Shown here: piece after piece, positions 1 to 5,899 of the stretch | How positions within the stretch are numbered: position 1 is the stretch's first letter | Layout of the letters: each line of letters starts with the position of its first letter | Assembly (NCBI GenBank): GCA_023432885.1 | Contig: JAEZEU010000307.1 | Location: 1 to 16,395, forward strand | Length of the DNA: 16,395 bases | Origin: Pseudomonadota bacterium | GTDB taxonomy: Bacteria; Pseudomonadota; Alphaproteobacteria; Rhizobiales; Xanthobacteraceae | Direction: 5' to 3' | Notes under the pieces: generated by a model | Databases searched by the model: none | What the model was told of the DNA's origin: nothing | The model's input: only the letters and a program-made list of their open reading frames with translations | Position numbers and translations under genes: made by a program

Positions 1-947
1 ATGCCTGCTTTCTCGAGACTGCGCGCGGCCAGCCGAACGAGGTGGCCGAATTGCAGGTGACCGAAGAGGGGCACATCGATATCAAGGTCGGCACGCATTC
101 GAACGGCCAGGGCCATGAGACGACCTATGCGCAGATCGCGGCAGATTGTCTCGGTCTGCCGCTCGGCTTGTTCCAGTTCCGGCAGGGCGACACCGACGAT
201 CTCGACAGTGGAGGGGGGCACGGCGGCGCGCGCTCCATGCACCAGGGCGGCACCGCCGTGGTGATGGCGGCCGAAGGGCTGATTGACAATGCGCGGCGGC
301 TGGCCGCGCGTTTGCTGCAGACCGGCGTCGAGGGCATCAGTTACGAAGCGGGCATGTTGCGCGTCGCTGCGAGCGGACAGGAGATCAGCCTGGAGGAGGT
401 GGCGCGCGCGTCCTGGGAGACGCCAGGCGACGACATCGCGCCAGGGCTCACTCACAAGGCGACGCATATGTGCGACCGCTACACCTTTCCGAACGGCTGC
501 CATCTTGCCGAGGTCGAGATCGACCCTGACACAGGCGAGGTGACACTCGACCGCTACGTTATCTTCGACGACTTCGGCCGACTGCTCGACCCGCGCCTCA
601 CGCTGGGCCAAGTCCATGGCGGCGTGGCGCAGGGCATCGGCCAGGCCCTGTTCGAACTTGCAGCGTACGATGCGGATACCGGCCAGCTGCTCACGGGTTC
701 GCTGATGGATTACGCTCTGCCGCGCGCAGGCGATATACCCGCCTTTGAGGGGGCCTTGATGCCGGATTTTCCCAGCCGCGCCAACCGCCTCGGTGTCAAA
801 GGCAGCGGTCAGGCCGGCGCCATCGCCTCGCCCGCCACGGTCATGAACGCCGTGATGAACGCCCTCGCGCCGCTCGGCGTGAGCCATCTCGATATGCCCG
901 CGACACCGGAGCGGGTATGGCAGGCGATACGGGCGGCGCAGGCGTGA
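1..947 (+). CDS. Xanthine dehydrogenase/CoxL-family molybdopterin-binding large subunit, C-terminal part (5' end outside window)
   Basis: This open frame runs in from the window edge (codons in phase from base 3) and stops with TGA at 945-947, so only about 315 C-terminal residues are visible. It belongs to the molybdenum hydroxylases, which hydroxylate N-heterocycles, aldehydes or CO using a molybdopterin-cytosine-dinucleotide cofactor plus partner FAD and 2Fe-2S subunits. Supporting marks are a glycine-rich cofactor loop (GGGHGGARSMHQGG), the block CHLAEVEIDPDTGEVTLDRY, HGGVAQGIGQALFE, and the C-terminal signature VKGSGQAGAIASPATVMNAV ending in MPATPERVWQAI. The position that normally holds the catalytic glutamate (GxGExG) is glutamine here, codon 810-812. 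The substrate cannot be told. It may or may not belong to the downstream catabolic cluster; a 111-bp gap and a large inverted repeat separate them. A GTG at 42 is internal, not a start, because conserved-looking sequence continues upstream of it. Confidence 0.9.
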   Translation, partial: ACFLETARGQPNEVAELQVTEEGHIDIKVGTHSNGQGHETTYAQIAADCLGLPLGLFQFRQGDTDDLDSGGGHGGARSMHQGGTAVVMAAEGLIDNARRLAARLLQTGVEGISYEAGMLRVAASGQEISLEEVARASWETPGDDIAPGLTHKATHMCDRYTFPNGCHLAEVEIDPDTGEVTLDRYVIFDDFGRLLDPRLTLGQVHGGVAQGIGQALFELAAYDADTGQLLTGSLMDYALPRAGDIPAFEGALMPDFPSRANRLGVKGSGQAGAIASPATVMNAVMNALAPLGVSHLDMPATPERVWQAIRAAQA

Positions 948-967
948 ACGAAGGGTAATGTCGTTAC

Positions 968-992
968 GCGCGGTATCGCAGCGATAGCGCGC
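968..992. promoter_or_regulatory. Near-perfect 25-bp inverted repeat upstream of the first Crp/Fnr gene
   Basis: The arms read GCGCG, a mismatched G, then TATCGC; the centre is a single A; the second arm reads GCGATA, a mismatched G, then CGCGC. Eleven of twelve base pairs are symmetric. It lies 20 bp after the hydroxylase stop and 66 bp before the crp-like ATG. It could be an autoregulatory operator or a stem-loop ending the upstream gene. No T-tract follows it, which argues against a classical terminator. Its inner GTAT...GATA layout loosely resembles the elements at 1778, 3035 and 4794, but with different spacing. Confidence 0.45.
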
Positions 993-1058
993 CATGCTAT
1001 ATCGAAAAGTGATCAGGATGGTCGCCGTGGGGCTCGTTGCAACCAAAGAGGGATCACT

Positions 1059-1742
1059 ATGTCTGATGCAGCCTTATCGTCTTCGACGGTAGGCCGGCGA
1101 GCGGAAGTAAGCGAAACGCTGCGAGTGCCATCAGCGATGCTTACCCGTCTGTTTGAGATCGCACCGACGCTTACTCGGCGCAAATTCGCGAAAGGCGGGT
1201 CGCTGTATAGGCAGGGCGAAACTGGCACAAATGTTTATGTCGTCATCTCCGGCCGCATCGGGATCGCGATGCTGGGCGCCGCAGGGCAGGAGTTGATGAT
1301 CGATATTGTCGGGACAGGGGCGCTTTGCGGCGAAGGCGCGGCCTTCGACGGCCTGCCGCGCTTTTCGAGTGCGAGCGCGCTCGAGGCGAGCGAGGTGCTG
1401 GTCGTTCCGGTAGCCGAGTTCTGCAAGCTGATGTCGGCCGATGTGGAACTGGCGGCGTTGATTGCGCAGAACATTGCGCTGAAGCAGCGCACGCTGGCGA
1501 GCCGCCTGGTGCAGGTGGCGCAGGCCTCGCCGGAGGCGCGGATCACCGAGTTGCTCTCACAGATCAGCTTTCCGGATTCTCCGGCGATCATGCTGACACA
1601 TCAGCAGATCGCAAACTTGATCGGCGCCTCGCGGATCACGGTCACGCGCGCGATGCAGAAGTTGCGGCGCGAGGGTACGGTTCGCTGCAAGCGCGGCCGT
1701 TACGAACTGGTGCGTCCGCAAGCCGTCTCTCTCGCGAATTAG
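1059..1742 (+). CDS. Crp/Fnr-family transcriptional regulator (copy 1)
   Basis: This is a 227-residue protein with the family's two-domain plan: a cyclic-nucleotide-type beta-roll at about residues 27-140, a dimerisation helix, and a winged helix-turn-helix at about 172-220 (LTHQQIANLIGASRITVTRA). The ATG at 1059 follows AGAGGGAT. The phosphate-binding-cassette region reads GEGAAFDGLPRFSSA (91-105). Compared with E. coli CRP, the Arg82 position is Phe and the Arg lies one place earlier, so cAMP binding is doubtful. No FNR-type cysteine cluster is visible at the N terminus. The recognition helix is SRITVTR, where CRP has SRETVGR, so the base-contacting Glu181 is replaced by Ile. It shares its cassette and recognition helix with the minus-strand paralogue at 2306-3001. 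It probably regulates the adjacent monooxygenase/dioxygenase genes; the ligand is unknown. Confidence 0.93.
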   Translation: MSDAALSSSTVGRRAEVSETLRVPSAMLTRLFEIAPTLTRRKFAKGGSLYRQGETGTNVYVVISGRIGIAMLGAAGQELMIDIVGTGALCGEGAAFDGLPRFSSASALEASEVLVVPVAEFCKLMSADVELAALIAQNIALKQRTLASRLVQVAQASPEARITELLSQISFPDSPAIMLTHQQIANLIGASRITVTRAMQKLRREGTVRCKRGRYELVRPQAVSLAN

Positions 1743-1777
1743 CCCGCGGTCCAAATCGGATCGCAGATCGTCAGTCC

Positions 1778-1797
1778 GCTGTGTATGGCGATACAGC
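1778..1797 (+). promoter_or_regulatory. Candidate Crp/Fnr-type operator before the flavin reductase gene
   Basis: The gap 1743-1847 contains TGTAT-GGCG-ATACA (1782-1795), a perfect 5+5 inverted repeat with a 4-bp spacer, inside a broader GCTGT...ACAGC frame. Its right half GCGATACAGC recurs at 3043-3052 (GCGATACAGC again), and the shorter GATACAG recurs at 4804. GATACAG ends 51 nt before the reductase ATG. That it is an operator is inferred from position, symmetry and recurrence. Confidence 0.45.
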
Positions 1798-1847
1798 CTC
1801 GTTCTCGCTACCCGTCGTAGCCTGTCTCCACGACAGAGAGGGCGACC

Positions 1848-2342
1848 ATGGACGCAGCACGCACAGCTCCATCCTTTCGGCAGATGATGGGCCGCTTCAC
1901 CACGGGCGTAGCCGTGATACTCACGGCAGGCCGTGACGGTCCCGTGGGAGCGACCGTCAACTCGCTGACGTCGCTGAGCCTTGATCCGCCGCTTCTGCTG
2001 TTCTGCGCGGGCAATGCGAGCCGCACCGGTGCTTGTGTGATCGAGCGGGGTCTGTTCTCCGTCAACATCCTGACTGCTGCGCAGCAGGACGTGTCAGGCT
2101 ATTTCGCAGGCAAGGGCGAAGGCTGGGACGCCGCGCGTTTCCGCCGCCATGGCGACTGGCTCGCCATTCCCGACAGCAACGGCGCGTTGTTCTGCGAGGT
2201 GCTCAACGTCTATCCCGGCGGCGATCATCGCATCATCGTCGGCCGGGTCAGGGATATCCTGGCGCCGGAATCCGCCGAGCGTCCGCTTGTCTATCATGAG
2301 GGCCGCTACAGCCGGCTGGCGCCTGAGTACTCGGCCGCCTGA
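1848..2342 (+). CDS. Flavin reductase family protein (reductase component of a two-component monooxygenase)
   Basis: This 164-residue protein covers a whole flavin-reductase-like (HpaC/HsaB-type) domain. Members use NAD(P)H to reduce free FMN or FAD, which diffuses to an oxygenase partner. Family marks are the N-terminal FRQMMGRFTTGVAVIL, then GATVNSLTSLSLDPPLLLFC (strand-loop contacting flavin), FSVNILTAAQQDVSGYFAG, and the C-terminal HRIIVGRVRDI...LVYHEGRY. The ATG at 1848 follows GAGAGGG. The most likely partner is the acyl-CoA-dehydrogenase-fold monooxygenase at 3107-4327, although a minus-strand regulator lies between them. Its last 37 bp overlap the 3' end of that regulator gene tail to tail. 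The flavin preference (FMN or FAD) cannot be read from the sequence. Confidence 0.92.
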   Translation: MDAARTAPSFRQMMGRFTTGVAVILTAGRDGPVGATVNSLTSLSLDPPLLLFCAGNASRTGACVIERGLFSVNILTAAQQDVSGYFAGKGEGWDAARFRRHGDWLAIPDSNGALFCEVLNVYPGGDHRIIVGRVRDILAPESAERPLVYHEGRYSRLAPEYSAA

Positions 2343-3001
2343 CCCAACAGCAGGATGTGTCCCTCCAATATCGCGATCCGGCCCTGTTCGCGAAGCCGCT
2401 GCAGCGTCCGCGTCACGGTCACGCGCGACGTTCCCGTCATGGCGGCGATCTGCTCGTGGGTGAGCTGGGTCACCAGCAAGCGTCCCCTGGGATGTTCGAT
2501 CGCAAACATCTCTTCCAGGCGGGTCAACAGCTCCATGATGCGTTCCTGCGGTTCGCGCGAGGTCAGGTGCTTCAGGCGGATCGCAAGCACGCGCTGCTTC
2601 AGACTGGCGACGCGCAGCAGCGAGCTTGCAAATTCGGGATGCTCGCGGAATGCTGCGCCCAGCCGAGTCGTATCGAATTCGATGGTTTCGGTGTCTTCGA
2701 CTGCGACTGCGCTCGAGAACCGGGGCAGGCCGTCGAACGCCGCGCCTTCCCCGCAGATGGTATTGGGTCCCATCAGCTCCAGCACGACCTCCGCGCCGTC
2801 GACGCGGTAAATCGAGATCTGGACCAGTCCCTTCAGCACGAAATAAAAACAGCTCGAGATTTCGCCCTGCTCATAGAGCACCGTGTTCTTCTTGAATTTG
2901 CGGCGCCGGCCATAGGCGGCGTGGCCGGTGAGCATCTCTACGAGCTCGCGGTCGATCCGCCATGTCCCAAGCGTTTTCTTCGACGTGCGGCTCATGAGCA
3001 T
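2306..3001 (-). CDS. Crp/Fnr-family transcriptional regulator (copy 2)
   Basis: The gene runs on the minus strand. I place the start at ATG 3001 (231 aa), with ATG 2995 equally possible. An in-frame TTG at 3088 would add 29 residues unlike the family and would swallow the operator-like element at 3035-3051. The beta-roll spans about 33-140 with cassette GEGAAFDGLPRFSSA (84-98), identical to copy 1. The HTH is LTHEQIAAMTGTSRVTVTRT with recognition helix SRVTVTR, where Val replaces CRP Glu181. There is no Fe-S cysteine cluster. It is divergent from the monooxygenase gene and convergent with the reductase gene, overlapping it by 37 bp. Together with copy 1 it forms a paralogue pair flanking the reductase gene. 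It probably controls the divergent promoter region; whether it activates or represses is unknown. Confidence 0.93.
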   Translation of the reverse strand: MLMSRTSKKTLGTWRIDRELVEMLTGHAAYGRRRKFKKNTVLYEQGEISSCFYFVLKGLVQISIYRVDGAEVVLELMGPNTICGEGAAFDGLPRFSSAVAVEDTETIEFDTTRLGAAFREHPEFASSLLRVASLKQRVLAIRLKHLTSREPQERIMELLTRLEEMFAIEHPRGRLLVTQLTHEQIAAMTGTSRVTVTRTLQRLREQGRIAILEGHILLLGQAAEYSGASRL

Positions 3002-3034
3002 ACGGCTCTGTAGCGTGAAAAGTCTGCCGAGCTC

Positions 3035-3051
3035 GTATAGGGCGATACAGC
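3035..3051 (+). promoter_or_regulatory. Candidate operator between divergent crp-like gene and monooxygenase
   Basis: GTAT-AGGGCG-ATAC (3035-3048) is a symmetric 4+4 element continued by AGC. It lies 34 bp upstream of the chosen minus-strand regulator start and its GATACAG (3044-3050) ends 56 nt before the monooxygenase ATG. It matches the element at 4794-4810 at 13 of 17 positions with identical spacing, and shares GGCGATACAGC with the one at 1787-1797. It could serve both divergent genes. Confidence 0.5.
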
Positions 3052-3106
3052 GCCCGAACAGGACCCGGTCTAGCGTCAGTTTCAGCAACTTCCCCCGGAG
3101 GTACCC

Positions 3107-4327
3107 ATGTCGTCAATGGCGCCGGTCCAGGCCAAGCGTGAAGAGGATGCCGATCCGGCCGCCGCGGTCCTCGCTCGAGCCGAAGGGACGGAGCAATGGC
3201 TACGCGGCAAGGCGGCCGAGATCGAACAGCGGCGATCCTTGCCGCCCGAAGTCATCGAGCGCCTGGTCGATGACGGATTGTTCCGCATCACCCAGCCAAG
3301 TCGCTATGGCGGGCTCGGTCTCGAGCCGCGCGCGGCCTGGGAAGCCACCTATGCTATCGCCCGCGGCTGCTCGTCGACGGCCTGGATACTCGGTCTGTCG
3401 AGCGCGAATGTGGTGATGATCGGAAAGTTCTCCGACCAGGCGCAGCGCGACGTCTTCCTTTCCGGAAGGCCGACGATCGTGTCCTTGTTGACCGGCGGCG
3501 TCGGTTCGGACATCGAGGTCGAGCATGTCGAGGGCGGCATGCTCCTGAGCGGACGCTGGCGTTATGCATCCGGGATCGATGTCGCCACCTGGGCCGGATT
3601 GCTGGTTCCGGTGCCGATCGACGGCCAGGCCGTGATGCATGTCGTGCTGGTGCCGGCGCATGAATTTGCCGTCGACCACCAGAGCTGGAACGTGCTTGGC
3701 ATGCGCGGTACGGGCAGCAAGGACATCGCGCTGACGAAGACCTTCGTTCCCGCGCATCGCTGGATGAACTGGCAGGTGCTGCAGGAGGGCGGCCGTCATC
3801 CGACCTGTCCGCATCACGGCCCGATCAGCGACGCGCCGCTCAACGCCATCAACGCGATGTCGACGCTCGCGCCGACGCTGGGCGTTGCCTCCGCCGTCGC
3901 TGAAGAATTTCGAGCGATCGTCAAGAAGAAGGTCAGTCCCGCCGCACAAAAGGTGCTGGTCGAGGATCGCGTTGCGCAGATCGAGGCAGCGACGGGTGAG
4001 GCTACGCTTGCCATCCTGCGCCGTGCGCTGCTTGACGACGCGGACCTTATCGTGCGTGAAGCCGGGCGTGCCGGCAGCGTCGGTCTGCTTGAGCGGGCAG
4101 CGATGCGCACCCGCATTGCCGTGGCCTCACGTCTTGCGCTGCAGACGGCACAGCGGCTATTCGCGGGTCTCGGCAGCTCCGTGCTTCCGACCGGAACCCG
4201 GATTGAGCGGCTGTTCCGCGACGTCCATGCCATGAGCACGCATATGCTGCTGCAGCAGGAGGCCATTGGCGAGCTGTACGGCAAGCTGCTGCTTGATCTT
4301 CCGTTGCCGCCGACGGCGCGCATTTAG
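3107..4327 (+). CDS. Flavin-dependent monooxygenase with acyl-CoA dehydrogenase fold (HsaA/HpaH-C2-like oxygenase component)
   Basis: This 406-residue protein has the acyl-CoA dehydrogenase fold but belongs to the group-D phenol ortho-hydroxylases, which take reduced flavin from a separate reductase. The N-terminal helical domain carries SRYGGLGLEP (66-74) and YAIARGCSSTAWILGL (82-97), a block typical of HsaA-like oxygenases. The middle beta domain has LSGRWRYASGIDVATWAGLLVPV (about 147-169) and LGMRGTGSKDIAL (197-209). The C-terminal helices end in RLFRDVHAMSTHM (about 367-380), where oxygenases have His-bearing RD.HA...H and true dehydrogenases have the EGT.E region with the catalytic Glu. 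The ATG at 3107 follows a strong GGAGG. The start of the meta-cleavage block and the nearby flavin reductase support conversion of a phenol to a catechol-type product. The specific substrate is not readable; IacA-like or 4-hydroxyphenylacetate hydroxylase-like roles are possible. Confidence 0.9.
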   Translation: MSSMAPVQAKREEDADPAAAVLARAEGTEQWLRGKAAEIEQRRSLPPEVIERLVDDGLFRITQPSRYGGLGLEPRAAWEATYAIARGCSSTAWILGLSSANVVMIGKFSDQAQRDVFLSGRPTIVSLLTGGVGSDIEVEHVEGGMLLSGRWRYASGIDVATWAGLLVPVPIDGQAVMHVVLVPAHEFAVDHQSWNVLGMRGTGSKDIALTKTFVPAHRWMNWQVLQEGGRHPTCPHHGPISDAPLNAINAMSTLAPTLGVASAVAEEFRAIVKKKVSPAAQKVLVEDRVAQIEAATGEATLAILRRALLDDADLIVREAGRAGSVGLLERAAMRTRIAVASRLALQTAQRLFAGLGSSVLPTGTRIERLFRDVHAMSTHMLLQQEAIGELYGKLLLDLPLPPTARI

Positions 4328-4346
4328 AACCACAGGAGATCAGAGA

Positions 4347-4760
4347 ATGAAGAAAGAGGCCATCCAGTCCGCCAATCCGATCTTCGCGACCAAGGACGGA
4401 TCGACCATCTTCAAGAAGTTCGGCTATTCGCCCGCGGTGCGTGCCGGTGACTTCATCTACGTCGCCGGTCAAATCGGGCTGAATCCGGACGGCTCGATGC
4501 CCGAGGATGACGAGGGGCAGATCGTCAATGCCTTCGACCGGCTCAAGATCGTCATCGAAGAGGCGGGTGCCTCGCTCGACGACATCGTCGAGCTCGTCAG
4601 CTATCACGTCGGCCTGCAAGGCCACCTCGCACGCTTCGTCGAGATCAAGAGCCGCTACATCCGCGAGCCCTTTCCGACCTGGACCATTCTGGAGATCGCA
4701 GGATTGGCCCGCCCTGGTCTTATGATCGAGATCAAGGCGGTTCTCTATGCGCCGCGGTGA
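4347..4760 (+). CDS. RidA (YjgF/YER057c/UK114) family protein, copy 1
   Basis: This is a 137-residue protein. I start it at ATG 4347 after AGGAGATCAGAGA; the in-frame codon at 4266 lies inside the monooxygenase gene. RidA proteins are trimers that hydrolyse reactive imines and enamines such as 2-aminoacrylate, and some relatives act as 2-aminomuconate deaminases. Typical features are GYSPAVRAGDFIYVAGQIGLNPDG (26-49), the helix NAFDRLKIVIEEAGASLDDIVEL, and the C-terminal GLARPGLMIEIKAVL with the carboxylate-binding Arg at 122 and Glu at 128. The segment before it reads FPTWTILEI, where canonical members have PxRT, so its pocket differs from housekeeping RidA. It sits 19 bp after the monooxygenase and about 107 bp before the extradiol dioxygenase, so a pathway role (deaminating a ring-cleavage product) is more likely than general detoxification. 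Confidence 0.92.
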   Translation: MKKEAIQSANPIFATKDGSTIFKKFGYSPAVRAGDFIYVAGQIGLNPDGSMPEDDEGQIVNAFDRLKIVIEEAGASLDDIVELVSYHVGLQGHLARFVEIKSRYIREPFPTWTILEIAGLARPGLMIEIKAVLYAPR

Positions 4761-4793
4761 GCGGGTGGCCGGCCCCCCAGGAATTTGGCGCTT

Positions 4794-4810
4794 GGTAGCG
4801 GGTGATACAG
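4794..4810 (+). promoter_or_regulatory. Candidate operator before the extradiol dioxygenase gene
   Basis: GGTAGCGGGTGATACAG lies in the 107-bp gap after the first RidA gene and ends 57 nt before the dioxygenase ATG. It matches the 3034-3050 element at 13 of 17 positions, with the same 5-bp distance between the GTA(T/G) and GATA parts. The left half is degenerate (GTAG instead of GTAT). Assignment as an operator is inferred from the recurrence. Confidence 0.4.
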
Positions 4811-4867
4811 ACAACGCCCGCAGGGTGGGTAACGTCCTCTGAGAATTCAGGAAATAGGGAGACGGCC

Positions 4868-5875
4868 ATGACCGGCGGTCGGATCAAGGACATCGCCAAT
4901 ATCCAGAAGCTCGGGCACATCGAGTTCCGGACGACTGACCTCGACAGGGCGCGAAATTTCTACGTCGACTTGATCGGTCTGCATGAGACAGATCGGGACG
5001 AGAACCGGGTCTATCTGCGCTGCACGGAGGACCGGCAGCACCATACTTTCGTGTTGCGCAAGGCCGAGAGTGCCGGTGTGGGCAGCATTGGCTTCCGCGT
5101 CTCCAGCGAAGCGGACCTCGACCGCATGAAGGTGCGCTTTGAGGAACTCGGCCTGCCCGTGCGCTGGGCGGGCAACGACATGCTGGGGCAGGGGCGTACC
5201 CTGCGCATGCAGGATCCGCTCGGTTTCGTCGTCGATTACTACGCCGAGATGGCAAGCGTCCCCTGGATGGTGCAGAGCTACCATCTGCATAAGGGCGCAT
5301 CTCCGACCCGCATCGACCATGCCAACGTCCTCACTCCCGACGCCCAGGCCGGGTATGAGTGGTACACCAAAGAACTCGGCTTCGGTTGCGCCGAATATAC
5401 CGAGTCCGAGCCGCCGGATACGCGGATCTGGGCGAGCTGGCTCTATCGCAAGGCGACCGTGCACGACATCGCCGTGATGACAGGCGCGGGACCCGCTGCC
5501 CATCACGTTGGCTTCTCGCTGCCGGAGCCCATGGGCATCATCCGCGCCTGCGACATGCTCGCCGGTGCTGGCTATGCCGACGGCATTGAACGCGGGCCCG
5601 CGCGCCACGGTATCTCCAACGCGCTGTTCGTCTATGTGCGAGACCCCGACGGCAACCGCTTCGAGCTTTACACGGGCGATTACCTGACCGGCGACATGTC
5701 GGCGGAGCCGATCCGCTGGAGCCTCAACAATCCGGTGCGCCAGACTTTCTGGGGCGCCCCGCCGCCGCGCCGCTGGTTCGAGGAGTCCATGGCCGTGGAA
5801 ACGTTCGACGGCTCGGCGATGCAGCCGACCAAACCGCCGCTGCTGCCGCCGGTGCCGAACTACGTTATCGATTAG
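4868..5875 (+). CDS. hpaD: Extradiol ring-cleavage dioxygenase, homoprotocatechuate 2,3-dioxygenase-like (HpaD/HPCD type)
   Basis: This 335-residue protein has two VOC modules (about 12-128 and 146-270) and the long HpaD C-terminal tail. Type-I extradiol dioxygenases open catechols next to the hydroxyls using Fe(II) or Mn(II). The metal triad is visible as His151 (TRIDHANV), His213 (AAHHVGF) and Glu266 (NRFELYTGDY), corresponding to His155/His214/Glu267 of the Brevibacterium enzyme. The acid-base His199 (VHDIAV) and Tyr256 are also present, as are IERGPARHGISNALF and the tail block RQTFWGAPPPRRWF. ATG 4868 follows AGGGAGAC; an upstream in-frame GTG at 4802 has no ribosome site and overlaps the operator-like element. 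The product from 3,4-dihydroxyphenylacetate would be a 2-hydroxymuconate semialdehyde derivative, the substrate of the HpaE-like enzyme downstream. Since RidA genes flank it, an aminophenol-type substrate is a real alternative. Confidence 0.9.
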   Translation: MTGGRIKDIANIQKLGHIEFRTTDLDRARNFYVDLIGLHETDRDENRVYLRCTEDRQHHTFVLRKAESAGVGSIGFRVSSEADLDRMKVRFEELGLPVRWAGNDMLGQGRTLRMQDPLGFVVDYYAEMASVPWMVQSYHLHKGASPTRIDHANVLTPDAQAGYEWYTKELGFGCAEYTESEPPDTRIWASWLYRKATVHDIAVMTGAGPAAHHVGFSLPEPMGIIRACDMLAGAGYADGIERGPARHGISNALFVYVRDPDGNRFELYTGDYLTGDMSAEPIRWSLNNPVRQTFWGAPPPRRWFEESMAVETFDGSAMQPTKPPLLPPVPNYVID

Positions 5876-5899
5876 TCTGCATAACAAAGAAGGGTAGGA

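Noticed and set aside
915..930. GTAT...GATAC arrangement resembling the operator series
   Set aside because: It lies in the conserved coding end of the hydroxylase (RVWQAIR) with different spacing, so it is best explained by codon content. It is also a reminder that the loose form of the motif can arise by chance.
3002..3088. TTG-initiated extension of the second Crp/Fnr protein by 29 residues
   Set aside because: Its only G-rich stretch is too close to the TTG, the added residues are unlike the family, and it would place the operator-like element inside the gene. ATG 3001 or 2995 is preferred.
3107..4327. Annotation as a true acyl-CoA dehydrogenase in beta-oxidation
   Set aside because: The GCSSTAWILGL block and the RDVHAMSTH ending match flavin-dependent phenol hydroxylases, a flavin reductase is nearby, and no thiolase, hydratase or CoA ligase accompanies it.
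4802..4867. GTG start for the extradiol dioxygenase
   Set aside because: There is no ribosome site, the added residues do not fit the family N terminus, and ATG 4868 has a good AGGGAGA upstream.
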